This document shows positions 35,475 through 43,955 of a stretch of 53,394 nucleotides of DNA, in pieces (positions within the stretch are counted from its first letter, which is position 1; the number at the start of each line of letters is the position of its first letter). This DNA comes from an uncultured Flaviramulus sp. Lineage in GTDB: Bacteria > Bacteroidota > Bacteroidia > Flavobacteriales > Flavobacteriaceae. The stretch lies in the NCBI GenBank assembly GCA_947487155.1, contig CANKVS010000027.1:1-53394 (forward strand). Direction: 5' to 3'. The notes under the pieces were generated by a model that was not told where the DNA came from, made no database searches, and was given only the letters and a program-made list of their open reading frames with translations. The position numbers were made by a program, and so were the translations under genes.

Positions 35475-35597
35475 AAATGAGATTGTTTTTTAATACTTAG
35501 CAATATAGTATTTAGCTAAGTTATCAATTATTTATGGTAAAGACAAGATTGATTTGCTACTTCATTTAGTTTTGTTAATATTAATTGTGGTAGTTGG

Positions 35598-36203
35598 TTA
35601 ATTTATTAGCATATCCCTATTTAACTCTTCTATATAACCTAAAACATCATCCTTACCAATACCCTTAGATGAAGATGTAACAAAATAATTAGGTGCTTCT
35701 TCCCAAGTTTCTAATAAAACTGTTTTGTAATCGTTTACATGATTTTCAATAGCTTTTGATTTCAGCTTATCTGCTTTTGTAAAAATGATAGAAAACGGAA
35801 TACCGTGTTCACCTAACCACTGCATAAAATCTAAATCTACAGGCTGAGGTTTGTGGCGAACATCAACTAGAACAAAAGCAGAAACAAGTTGTTCTCTATA
35901 ATTAAAATACTGCGTTATAAATTTTTGAAATGTTTTTTTAGCACTTTTAGAAACGCGAGCATAACCATAACCAGGTAAATCTACCAAATGCCAGTTTTTG
36001 TTAATTAAAAAGTGATTTATAAGTTGTGTTTTACCAGGTCTTCCAGATGTTTTAGCAAGACTTTTTCGGTCGGTTAGCATGTTTATTAAAGACGACTTCC
36101 CAACATTACTCCTGCCAATAAAGGCATATTCTGGTAGCATGCTTTTTGGGCATTTAGCTACATCAGAATTGCTCATTACAAATTCAGCAAATTTAACCTT
36201 CAT
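35598..36203 (-). CDS. engB: Ribosome biogenesis GTPase EngB (YihA/YsxC)
   Basis: A 201-residue GTPase needed for assembly of the large ribosomal subunit. The G motifs are all visible: G1 GRSNVGKSS (30-38), G3 DLPGYG (near 75), G4 TKADK (near 141) and G5 SSSKG. Length is as expected for the family. It reads toward the DUF6056 gene with a 120-base spacer and away from the hydrolase gene, which has the same strand 85 bases upstream. Confidence 0.95.
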   Translation of the reverse strand: MKVKFAEFVMSNSDVAKCPKSMLPEYAFIGRSNVGKSSLINMLTDRKSLAKTSGRPGKTQLINHFLINKNWHLVDLPGYGYARVSKSAKKTFQKFITQYFNYREQLVSAFVLVDVRHKPQPVDLDFMQWLGEHGIPFSIIFTKADKLKSKAIENHVNDYKTVLLETWEEAPNYFVTSSSKGIGKDDVLGYIEELNRDMLIN

Positions 36204-36288
36204 ATTCTGTCATTTTCTCCAAGTAGGTAATCTCATTGATTTAACTTAGTTGTTTTTTCTTTTTACCGCTTTTATTAAGTGATAAAAA

Positions 36289-37095
36289 CTACTTTTTTGT
36301 ATTTTCGGGTAAGGTTTTAAATCCCCTTTTAGTCAACCAAGTATCAAGAATTTCGTTAAACTCATCAGGATGTTCCATCATGGCAGCATGCCCACATTTA
36401 TCAATCCAAAACAAGTCAGAATCAGGTAAAAGTGTATTAAATTCTTCTGCAACTTCTGGTGGGGTTACATTATCGTTTTTACCCCAAATAATACAAGTTG
36501 GTGTTTGCATTTTAGGTAGATCTTTACCCATATTGTGCCTAATGGCACTTTTAGCAATAGCTAAAGTTTTTATAAGTTTATTTCTGTCGTTTACTGTTTC
36601 GTAAACTTCATCTACAATGGCTTTAGTTGCAACTGCAGGATCGTAAAACACATCCTGAGCTTTCTTTTTAATAACCTCATAGTCGCTACGTTTGGTGTAG
36701 CCGCCACCCATAGCACTTTCATAAAGTCCAGAACTACCAGTGATAACTAATGCTTTAACTTTTTCTGGATATAGTTTTGTGTGGTACAAACCAATATGTC
36801 CACCAAGAGAATTCCCTAATAAAATAACATCTTTAAAACCTTTAAACTCAATAAAATCATGTAAGTATTTTGCAAAACTTTTTACATTGGTTTTAAGCAA
36901 TGACATAGTGTAAATTGGTAATTCCGGAATTATAATTTTGTAGCCTTTTGAGCTGAAGTATTTTGTAACAGAATCAAAATTACTTAAGCCACCCATAAGT
37001 CCGTGTAACACTATAATTGGCGTGCCTTCCCCAGCTTCAATATAGCTGTAATTTTTTTCCTTTTTTAAACGATGCGTCATTAATTGGTTAGTCAT
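36289..37095 (-). CDS. Alpha/beta-hydrolase
   Basis: A 268-residue hydrolase with the oxyanion motif LHGLMGG, the nucleophile elbow GNSLGG with Ser, the Asp in WGKNDNVTPPE and the His in CGHAAMMEHP; together they form a complete triad. It has no signal peptide. The ORF extends to 37128, but a TATATTTG box at 37107-37114 lies inside that extension, so a start at 37095 or 37080 is more likely. The substrate is unknown. It is divergent from the dcw cluster. Confidence 0.85.
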   Translation of the reverse strand: MTNQLMTHRLKKEKNYSYIEAGEGTPIIVLHGLMGGLSNFDSVTKYFSSKGYKIIIPELPIYTMSLLKTNVKSFAKYLHDFIEFKGFKDVILLGNSLGGHIGLYHTKLYPEKVKALVITGSSGLYESAMGGGYTKRSDYEVIKKKAQDVFYDPAVATKAIVDEVYETVNDRNKLIKTLAIAKSAIRHNMGKDLPKMQTPTCIIWGKNDNVTPPEVAEEFNTLLPDSDLFWIDKCGHAAMMEHPDEFNEILDTWLTKRGFKTLPENTKK

Positions 37096-37106
37096 TTCGT
37101 TAAAAA

Positions 37107-37114
37107 CAAATATA
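37107..37114 (-). promoter_or_regulatory. Candidate -7 box of the hydrolase gene
   Basis: TATATTTG on the minus strand matches the Bacteroidota -7 consensus. It lies 11 bases before the ATG at 37095 and 26 before the one at 37080. No -33 TTTG is found at the usual distance, so support is partial. Confidence 0.35.
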
Positions 37115-37295
37115 GTTATTTCATTCATATTTTAATCATTTTAATTAATTCTCAAAGAATAATTATGGAGAATAAAAATGTTAATAATGTTATTACACTT
37201 TATGGGTTGGTGTAACTTATTGATATTGAGATTGTAAATTTTTTTTAAGCATTTAAAATCGAATTTTAACAACCGTTAATCGAAAAATTATCAAC

Positions 37296-37325
37296 AAAGT
37301 GTCATAAAGTGGTAAAATGTGGTAT
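37296..37325 (+). promoter_or_regulatory. MraZ operator: three 10-base direct repeats
   Basis: AAAGTGTCAT, AAAGTGGTAA and AATGTGGTAT follow one another with an exact 10-base period. This fits the known MraZ sites, which are short GTG- or TGGG-containing boxes repeated once per helix turn upstream of mraZ. They cover the position where the -33 promoter element should lie, which fits repression by the first gene product. Confidence 0.75.
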
Positions 37326-37334
37326 ATTTTTCAA

Positions 37335-37342
37335 TATATTTG
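37335..37342 (+). promoter_or_regulatory. -7 box of the dcw cluster promoter
   Basis: TATATTTG is a perfect match to TAnnTTTG, 10 bases after the MraZ repeats and 32 bases before the mraZ start codon. The -33 region lacks a clean TTTG and is occupied by the repeats. Confidence 0.6.
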
Positions 37343-37374
37343 AATCTTAAAGACAAAACCCTTAAATATTCGGT

Positions 37375-37845
37375 TTGAACTCATTAATAGGAACATACGA
37401 TTGTAAAGTAGATGCAAAAGGAAGGCTTATGTTGCCATCTGGCATGAAAAAACAATTGGCTTCTGTGTTGGAAAGTGGGTTTGTGTTAAGGCGGTCTGTA
37501 TTCCAGTCGTGCTTGGAGTTGTATCCAATGAGCGAGTGGCAAGCAGTAATGCAAAAGGTGAATAAGCTCAATAGGTTTAAAAAAAAGAACAACGATTTTA
37601 TTCGTCGTTTTAATGCAGGAGCAAGGATGGTTGATGTTGATACGAGTGGGAGATTGTTAATTCCGAAAGATCTTATCGGTTTTGCAGGTATTACAAAAAA
37701 CATAGTGATTTCGCCCGCGGTAAATATTATTGAGATTTGGGATAAAGAGAAATATGAACAAGCCATTAATGACGCAGCTTTAGATTTTGCTGATTTAGCT
37801 GAAGAAGTTATGGGGCAAGATGATGACGGACATGGAATATCATAA
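37375..37845 (+). CDS. mraZ: Transcriptional regulator MraZ
   Basis: The 156-residue first gene of the dcw cluster. It contains the two AbrB-like SpoVT/MraZ domains: GTYDCKVDAKGRLMLPSGMK near residues 5-24 and MVDVDTSGRLLIPKDLI near 84-100, each with the DxxGR motif that forms the DNA-binding surface. MraZ forms a ring and represses its own operon by binding direct repeats upstream, which are present at 37296-37325. Translation begins at a TTG codon (37375), since no ATG precedes the conserved NSLIGTYD start. Its end overlaps the rsmH start. Confidence 0.93.
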   Translation: MNSLIGTYDCKVDAKGRLMLPSGMKKQLASVLESGFVLRRSVFQSCLELYPMSEWQAVMQKVNKLNRFKKKNNDFIRRFNAGARMVDVDTSGRLLIPKDLIGFAGITKNIVISPAVNIIEIWDKEKYEQAINDAALDFADLAEEVMGQDDDGHGIS

Positions 37846-38728
37846 CCCAGTATTGCTTAAAGAAACCGTTGATGGTTTAGAAATTAAAGAAAATGGTGTT
37901 TATGTGGATGTGACCTTTGGGGGTGGTGGACATAGCAAAGAGATAATGAATCGTCTTGGGGAAAACGGAAAGTTGTTTGCTTTCGATCAAGATCAGGACG
38001 CACTTAAGAATACCATTGATGACCCTAGATTTACATTGATACATGAAAACTTTAGATATGTAAAGCGGTTTTTACGATTTCATGGCATTAAAGAAGTGGA
38101 TGGTGTTTTGGCAGATTTTGGGGTGTCCTCTCATCAGTTTGATGTGGCAGAAAGAGGGTTTTCAACACGTTTTGAAGCCGATTTAGATATGAGGATGAAT
38201 CAGCAAAATGAATTGTCGGCATTCCATGTGGTTAATGAATATGAAGAAGATCGATTAAAGCAGGTTTTTTTGCAATATGGTGAATTAAGAGCTGCTCCTG
38301 CAATGGCAAGGTTAATTGTTGAGCATAGAAGAACAGAAGAAATTAAAACGAGCGAACAGTTAAAAGCAGTGTTGAAAAAGTTTTTACCGCCACGTCATGA
38401 AAATAAAGTATTAGCTCAAATTTATCAAGCTATTCGTATAGAGGTGAATCAGGAAATTGAAGTGTTGAAAGAGTTTTTGCAGCAAACACCAGAAATATTA
38501 AAAGTTGGGGGGCGTTTAAGTTTTATATCCTACCACTCTTTAGAGGATAGGTTGGTAAAACGATTTATTAGAAATGGCATGTTTGAGGGAGAACCAGAAC
38601 GTGATATGTTTGGGAATTTTGAAGTTCCTTTAAAAAAAGTGAATGGTTTAATAGTGCCAACTAAAGAAGAAATAAATGTAAATAGTAGGGCTAGAAGTGC
38701 AAAGTTGCGTGTTGCTGAAAAACTATAA
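37820..38728 (+). CDS. rsmH: 16S rRNA (cytosine1402-N4)-methyltransferase RsmH
   Basis: Methylates N4 of C1402 in the ribosomal P site. The product of up to 302 residues has the conserved YHNPVLLKETVDGL start, the S-adenosylmethionine loop VDVTFGGGGHS near residues 30-40, and the downstream DGVLADFGVSSHQFD and LSFISYHSLEDRLVK signatures. It overlaps mraZ by 26 bases. Three in-frame ATG codons occur at 37820, 37823 and 37832; the last gives the sequence most like relatives, so the true start may be 37832. Confidence 0.95.
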   Translation: MMTDMEYHNPVLLKETVDGLEIKENGVYVDVTFGGGGHSKEIMNRLGENGKLFAFDQDQDALKNTIDDPRFTLIHENFRYVKRFLRFHGIKEVDGVLADFGVSSHQFDVAERGFSTRFEADLDMRMNQQNELSAFHVVNEYEEDRLKQVFLQYGELRAAPAMARLIVEHRRTEEIKTSEQLKAVLKKFLPPRHENKVLAQIYQAIRIEVNQEIEVLKEFLQQTPEILKVGGRLSFISYHSLEDRLVKRFIRNGMFEGEPERDMFGNFEVPLKKVNGLIVPTKEEINVNSRARSAKLRVAEKL

Positions 38729-38750
38729 AGCTTAATTAGTAACGATAAAT

Positions 38751-38786
38751 TTTTCCCTTAGGGGAAATGTCTGCAGGACAATGGGG
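38751..38786. repeat. REP-like double hairpin, family 4, at the ftsL start
   Basis: TTCCC / GGGGAA and TGTC / GACA form two adjacent small hairpins, followed by ATGGGG. The same design occurs at 45357-45393. It ends three bases before the ftsL ATG at 38790, and the ATG at 38781 lies inside it. Confidence 0.75.
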
Positions 38787-38789
38787 CTT

Positions 38790-39113
38790 ATGAAAAAAAG
38801 TATCTATAGCATATTAAAAGGAACGTTTTTAGTTAGCGATGATGCTTTTAAAAATTGGAAGTGGATTATTTTTATTTCAGTGTTAGCTATTATAATGATT
38901 GCGAGTTCGCATAGTGCAGATAAAAAGGTACATGAAATAAAACGCTTAACTAATGAGGTTAAAGAAATGCGATCTGCTTTTGTAGATGGACGTTCTAAGC
39001 TTATGAATCTTAAGTTAGAATCTGTAGTGACAGATAAAATGAATAAAAAAGGGTTGGAGTCATCAGAGGTTCCTCCAAAAAAAATAAAAGTAAAACCACA
39101 ACTAAAAAATTAA
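38790..39113 (+). CDS. FtsL-like cell division protein
   Basis: A 107-residue bitopic protein in the ftsL position, between rsmH and ftsI. It has a cytoplasmic N-terminus, one transmembrane helix (about 27-44, WIIFISVLAIIMIASS) and a periplasmic coiled coil (about 48-85). In divisome models FtsL joins FtsB and FtsQ and activates FtsW-FtsI; no ftsB gene is in this cluster. The ORF can begin at 38781, but that ATG belongs to the REP element, so 38790 is the likely start. Confidence 0.85.
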   Translation: MKKSIYSILKGTFLVSDDAFKNWKWIIFISVLAIIMIASSHSADKKVHEIKRLTNEVKEMRSAFVDGRSKLMNLKLESVVTDKMNKKGLESSEVPPKKIKVKPQLKN

Positions 39114-39122
39114 AGCTTAACC

Positions 39123-41135
39123 TTGGCAATAAACGAAAAAGGCATATTAAACCGATTGTATTTTATAGCAGGATGTATGTTCGTCTTCGGGATTGCTGTG
39201 GTTTTTAAGTTGCTAAGTATTCAGTATCTCCAAGGCGATAAATATAGAGGTCTAGTTGAAGAGCGGGAAGTTAAAGATGTAGCTATTCCAGCTAATAGAG
39301 GAAATGTATATTCTGCTAATGGAAATTTGTTGGCGACTTCTGTTCCAAAATATGATATTGCTATTGATGCTGTTGTATCGCCAACAAATAAGTTTGAAGA
39401 ATTTATAAAACCACTTGCCGATTCGCTTTCAAATTACACGGGTAAACCCTCTAAGTCTTACGAAAAACTTATTAGAAAAGCTAGAGCAAACAAAAATCAA
39501 TATTTGCTACTGGCAAAAGGAATTAGTTATACAGATTATATACGATTTAGAAATTTTCCGCTTTTAGAATTGGGAGCTATTCCTGGAGGTTTAATAGTTA
39601 ATCAGAAGACCAAGCGTGAATTCCCTATGGGTAGTATTGCCCGTAGAACAATTGGTTATGATAGATCTGATGATGATGGAAATGTTACACGAGCAGGGAT
39701 TGATGGTGCTTTTGGGGTTAAATATTTAAGAGGTGTCGATGGAAAACGATTAAAACAAAAAATAGCAAAAGATAAATGGAAGCCGCTTACAGATAATAAT
39801 CAGGTTGAACCTAAAGATGGTTATGATGTGTATACAACCATCGATGTTAATATTCAGGATATAGCGCATCATTCGTTACTTGGTCAGTTGGAATATTACG
39901 AAGCTGAACATGGTTGTGCAATAGTGATGGATGTGAAAACAGGAGAAATAAAAGCGATATCAAATCTTGCGAAAACAAAAAATGGAGGTTATTATGAGAA
40001 GCGCAACTATGCTGTTTGGGAATCGCATGAACCTGGGTCTACATTCAAAGTGATGGCTTTAATGGCTGCTTTGGAAGATAAAGTTATTGATACATCAACT
40101 ATTGTAGATACAAAAAAGGGAGTAAAAATATTTTATGGTAAAAGGATTTCTGATTCACACCATGGTGGCTATGGTAAAATATCTGCGGCAAGAGCTTTAG
40201 AAGTATCTTCCAATATTGGATTAGCAATACTAATTGATGATAATTATTCTAAAGATCCAAAAAAGTTTTTAAAGCGATTAAAAAAATGGAATCTACACGA
40301 ACCTATAGGGGTTTCAATTGTAGGTGAAGGAAAACCATTTATTCCAGAACCTGGTCATAAAAATTGGAGTAAAAATGCATTACCGTCAATGGCTTATGGG
40401 TATGGTATTTCTTTAACTCCTCTTCAAACGCTTACATTTTATAATGCTATAGCTAATGATGGAGAGATGGTGAAACCTAGATTTATTAAAGCTGTTAAGG
40501 AATTTGATAAACAGATAGAAGGTTTTGACAAAGAAGTAACTAATAGAGAAATATGCTCTTATAAAACGCTTAATGAGGTTAGAGATATATTAAAAAACGT
40601 AGTTGTTAGAGGTACAGGGAAGAAATTGTATTCTTCAAGTTTTTCAATGGCAGGAAAAACGGGGACTGCACAAACAGAATATTGGATGGATGATTGGAAA
40701 GAAAACCCTAGATATATTTCATCTTTTGTAGGTTATTTTCCAGTGGATGAGCCTAAGTATTCATGTATAGTTGTTATTCATAAACCTAGTACTAAAAAGG
40801 GGTATTATGGAGCCGATGTTACGGGGCCTGTATTCAAAAGAATTGCTCAAAAAATATATACAGACACCCCAATTGTTGATGAGATTCAATTACTCGATGT
40901 TAAAAGCCCTTCCACAGAAAAAGAATACGAAGACTTTTATAAAAAAGCACAAACATATAAAACTGTTATGCCAAATGTAGTGGGTTTACCAGCAATGGAT
41001 GCTTTGGCACTTCTGGAGAATATGCAGGTCAATGTTAAAGTGAAATTAGAAGGTAACGGTGTTGTTAAAAAACAATCGGTAAATAAAAACATAAAATTAA
41101 AAAGTAATCAAGTTATAGTTTTAAACGCTTTATGA
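39123..41135 (+). CDS. ftsI: Penicillin-binding protein, division transpeptidase (FtsI/PBP3, with PASTA domain)
   Basis: Class B transpeptidase that cross-links septal peptidoglycan. The 670-residue protein has one transmembrane helix (about 10-32), a PBP dimerisation domain, and a transpeptidase domain with SxxK at Ser306-Lys309 (EPGSTFK), the SSN motif (SSNIGLA, near 363) and KTG near 512 (AGKTGTAQTE). A C-terminal PASTA domain begins at about residue 616 (MPNVVGLPAMDALALLE), as in SpoVD-like proteins and in Bacteroidota FtsI. Translation appears to start at TTG (39123), 9 bases after the ftsL stop codon. Its stop overlaps the murE start by four bases. Confidence 0.95.
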   Translation: MAINEKGILNRLYFIAGCMFVFGIAVVFKLLSIQYLQGDKYRGLVEEREVKDVAIPANRGNVYSANGNLLATSVPKYDIAIDAVVSPTNKFEEFIKPLADSLSNYTGKPSKSYEKLIRKARANKNQYLLLAKGISYTDYIRFRNFPLLELGAIPGGLIVNQKTKREFPMGSIARRTIGYDRSDDDGNVTRAGIDGAFGVKYLRGVDGKRLKQKIAKDKWKPLTDNNQVEPKDGYDVYTTIDVNIQDIAHHSLLGQLEYYEAEHGCAIVMDVKTGEIKAISNLAKTKNGGYYEKRNYAVWESHEPGSTFKVMALMAALEDKVIDTSTIVDTKKGVKIFYGKRISDSHHGGYGKISAARALEVSSNIGLAILIDDNYSKDPKKFLKRLKKWNLHEPIGVSIVGEGKPFIPEPGHKNWSKNALPSMAYGYGISLTPLQTLTFYNAIANDGEMVKPRFIKAVKEFDKQIEGFDKEVTNREICSYKTLNEVRDILKNVVVRGTGKKLYSSSFSMAGKTGTAQTEYWMDDWKENPRYISSFVGYFPVDEPKYSCIVVIHKPSTKKGYYGADVTGPVFKRIAQKIYTDTPIVDEIQLLDVKSPSTEKEYEDFYKKAQTYKTVMPNVVGLPAMDALALLENMQVNVKVKLEGNGVVKKQSVNKNIKLKSNQVIVLNAL

Positions 41136-42595
41136 TAGCATTAAAAGACATATTATATAAAGTAACCATTAATGCAGTTGTTGGGAGTACGGGTATTGAA
41201 ATTAATGCAGTCGATTTCGATTCTCGGAAAATAGGCAACAACGATGTGTTTATAGCTATTAAAGGTGTTTTAGTTGATGGACATAATTACATAGATGTAG
41301 CTATTAAACAAGGTGCTTTAGCAGTAATTTGTGAAGTGCTTCCTGAAAATTTAATTGACGGTATTACGTATGTTGAAGTCCATAATTCTAGTAAAGCTCT
41401 AGCAATAATGGCTTCCAATTACTACGACACACCATCAGAGAATTTAAAACTTGTTGGTGTAACGGGTACTAACGGAAAAACTACCGTTGCAAGTTTGTTG
41501 TATCAGTTATTTAAAAAAGCTGGTTACAAAGTTGGGTTGTTATCTACTGTAAAAATAATGGTAGATAATAAAGTGCATTCTGCGACACATACAACACCCG
41601 ATTCTCTGACTATTAACAGGTATTTACATGAAATGAATATTGAAGGTGTCGAGTTTTGTTTTATGGAAGTGAGTTCTCACGGAATTCACCAAAATAGAAC
41701 TGAAGGATTGTATTTTGAAGGCGGCATTTTTACCAATTTATCACATGATCATTTAGATTATCATAAGACGTTTGCTGAATATAGAGATGTGAAAAAGTTG
41801 TTTTTTGATAAGCTTTCATCTAAAGCGTTTGCGCTTGTTAATGTTGATGATAAGAATGGTTTGGTAATGCTTCAAAATACTAAAGCAAAAAAGCAAACCT
41901 ATGGTTTAAAAGGCTATGCAGACTACAAAGCACAAATATTAGAGAATCAGTTTAGTGGCTTATTGCTGAAGGTGAATGATAGCGAGGTTTGGACACGACT
42001 TATAGGGAACTTTAACGCTTACAATGTGTTAGCTATTTATGCTACAGCTGAATTGTTAGGCCTTGAAAAAGTAGAAATACTAAGATTGATAAGTGATTTG
42101 GAAAATGTTAGTGGTCGTTTTCAATATTTGATTTCAGATGAAAAAATTACAGCTATAGTTGATTATGCACACACGCCAGATGCACTTAAAAATGTATTAG
42201 AAACTATTAATAGTATTAGAACTAAAAATGAAGAGCTTATTACTGTTGTAGGCTGTGGTGGCGATAGAGATAAAACCAAGCGTCCAAAAATGGGGCACAT
42301 TGCTTCGGCATTAAGTACAAAAGTTGTTTTTACTAGTGATAATCCACGAAGTGAAAAACCAGAAGCTATACTTGAAGATATTGAAGCAGGTGTAGAACCA
42401 CAAAATTTTAAAAAAACACTTTCAATTTTAGATAGAAAGCAGGCTATAAAAACTGCTTGCCAGTTAGCGCAGCCTAATGATATTATTTTAATAGCTGGTA
42501 AAGGGCATGAAACGTATCAGGAAATAAATGGTGAATGCACCAATTTTGATGATTATAAAATAGTTCAAGAATTTTTAAAGCAGTTACAGAAGTAG
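41132..42595 (+). CDS. murE: UDP-N-acetylmuramoyl-L-alanyl-D-glutamate--2,6-diaminopimelate ligase
   Basis: Adds the third residue of the peptidoglycan stem. The 487-residue protein has the ATP-binding loop VTGTNGKTTVASLL (about 111-124), the HTTPDS segment, the FMEVSSHGI region, the His of the ligase family (NLSHDHLDYH) and DNPRSEKPEAI near residue 407. DNPR is the motif for meso-diaminopimelate rather than lysine. It overlaps ftsI by four bases (ATGA). A 70-base spacer to mraY holds an A/C-rich stretch without a gene. Confidence 0.96.
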   Translation: MIALKDILYKVTINAVVGSTGIEINAVDFDSRKIGNNDVFIAIKGVLVDGHNYIDVAIKQGALAVICEVLPENLIDGITYVEVHNSSKALAIMASNYYDTPSENLKLVGVTGTNGKTTVASLLYQLFKKAGYKVGLLSTVKIMVDNKVHSATHTTPDSLTINRYLHEMNIEGVEFCFMEVSSHGIHQNRTEGLYFEGGIFTNLSHDHLDYHKTFAEYRDVKKLFFDKLSSKAFALVNVDDKNGLVMLQNTKAKKQTYGLKGYADYKAQILENQFSGLLLKVNDSEVWTRLIGNFNAYNVLAIYATAELLGLEKVEILRLISDLENVSGRFQYLISDEKITAIVDYAHTPDALKNVLETINSIRTKNEELITVVGCGGDRDKTKRPKMGHIASALSTKVVFTSDNPRSEKPEAILEDIEAGVEPQNFKKTLSILDRKQAIKTACQLAQPNDIILIAGKGHETYQEINGECTNFDDYKIVQEFLKQLQK

Positions 42596-42665
42596 ATAAA
42601 AGTAATGGAATGTAAAGTGCAAAATATCGAAAACCAACAACTAATAACAAACAACTAGGAACTAA

Positions 42666-43907
42666 ATGCTGTACTACCTATTTGAATATTTAGAAACGCA
42701 ATTCCAATTTCCTGGAGCATCACTTTTTGGGTTTATAACTTTTAGAGCTGCTTTTGCAATGATAATCTCATTACTAATCTCTACCATTTATGGAAAAAGA
42801 ATTATACGCTTTTTGCAAAGGCAACAAGTAGGTGAAACTATTAGAGATTTAGGTTTAGAGGGGCAAAAGGAAAAAGCTGGTACACCAACCATGGGTGGGA
42901 TTATAATTATCCTAGCAACATTAATTCCTGTTCTGCTTTTCGCGAAATTAGATAACATATATATCATTCTTTTGATAGTAACCACGCTATGGATGGGGAC
43001 TATTGGTTTTATTGATGACTATATTAAGAAGTTTAAAAATGATAAAGATGGTTTAAAGGGACGTTTTAAAGTGTTGGGACAAGTTGGTCTAGGAATTATT
43101 GTTGGAGCAACATTGTTTTTTCATCCTGAGGTTACAATTAAAGAAAAATTACCAGTAGAACAGCAACAAGAGTTGCTTGCTGAAAACCCATATACTGAAC
43201 CTGTTAAGCTTTTTAAAGCTGAAGAACGTTCAACAAAAACAACAATTCCTTTTGTAAAAGGTAATGAGTTTGACTATGCAAAGCTTATTACTTGGATAAG
43301 CCCAAGTTTAGAAAAATATGCATGGGTAATATTCATGTTAGTTGTCATTTTTATAATCACAGGAGTTTCCAACGGAGCAAACCTTACTGATGGTATTGAT
43401 GGCTTAGCGGCAGGTACATCTGCAATAATAGTGCTTACGTTAGGCATTTTTGCTTTCGTTTCTGGACGTTTTGATTTTTCCGATTACCTCAACATTATGT
43501 ATATCCCAAGGGTTGGAGAAATTACAATTTATATATCTGCTTTTGTGGGTGCGCTTATAGGGTTTTTATGGTATAACACATATCCAGCTCAAGTTTTTAT
43601 GGGTGATACGGGGAGTTTAACAATAGGTGGAATTATTGCGGTAATAGCTATTGCAGTAAGAAAAGAATGGTTAATCCCAGTCTTATGCGGAGTGTTTGTA
43701 GCGGAAAATCTATCTGTTATTATGCAGGTGAGTTGGTTTAAATATACTAGAAAAAAATATGGTGAGGGGCGGCGTATTTTTAAAATGTCTCCATTACATC
43801 ACCATTTTCAAAAATCAGGATATCACGAAAGTAAAATAGTTACGCGATTTTGGATAGTAGGTATTCTGCTGGCTATTATTTCGATAGTGACATTGAAAAT
43901 ACGGTAA
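42666..43907 (+). CDS. mraY: Phospho-N-acetylmuramoyl-pentapeptide-transferase
   Basis: Makes lipid I from UDP-MurNAc-pentapeptide and undecaprenyl phosphate. The 413-residue polytopic protein has the family signatures GTPTMGG (near 75), [20 protein letters not shown] (near 110-129), [12 protein letters not shown] (near 240), [19 protein letters not shown] (near 305-323) and the HHHFQKSG motif (near 379). It is about 50 residues longer than the E. coli enzyme because of an extra polar loop at about 160-205, a feature also common in relatives. Confidence 0.96.
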   Translation: MLYYLFEYLETQFQFPGASLFGFITFRAAFAMIISLLISTIYGKRIIRFLQRQQVGETIRDLGLEGQKEKAGTPTMGGIIIILATLIPVLLFAKLDNIYIILLIVTTLWMGTIGFIDDYIKKFKNDKDGLKGRFKVLGQVGLGIIVGATLFFHPEVTIKEKLPVEQQQELLAENPYTEPVKLFKAEERSTKTTIPFVKGNEFDYAKLITWISPSLEKYAWVIFMLVVIFIITGVSNGANLTDGIDGLAAGTSAIIVLTLGIFAFVSGRFDFSDYLNIMYIPRVGEITIYISAFVGALIGFLWYNTYPAQVFMGDTGSLTIGGIIAVIAIAVRKEWLIPVLCGVFVAENLSVIMQVSWFKYTRKKYGEGRRIFKMSPLHHHFQKSGYHESKIVTRFWIVGILLAIISIVTLKIR

Positions 43908-43917
43908 CAAACTTGTT

Positions 43918-43937
43918 GTTCCTGTGAAGACGGGAAT
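43918..43937. repeat. REP-like hairpin, family 3, before murD
   Basis: GTTCCTGT and ACGGGAAT form an 8-base stem (with wobble pairs) around the loop GAAG. It ends three bases before the ATG at 43941 and 18 before the preferred ATG at 43956. The copy after murD (45302-45321) shares the flank ACTTGT. Confidence 0.75.
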
Positions 43938-43955
43938 CTCATGAAAGAAAATAGA

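Noticed and set aside
42601..42665. A/C-rich stretch before mraY as a possible repeat or promoter
   Set aside because: It has repeated AACAA and ACTAA words but no regular period, no hairpin and no TAnnTTTG box; low complexity explains it.
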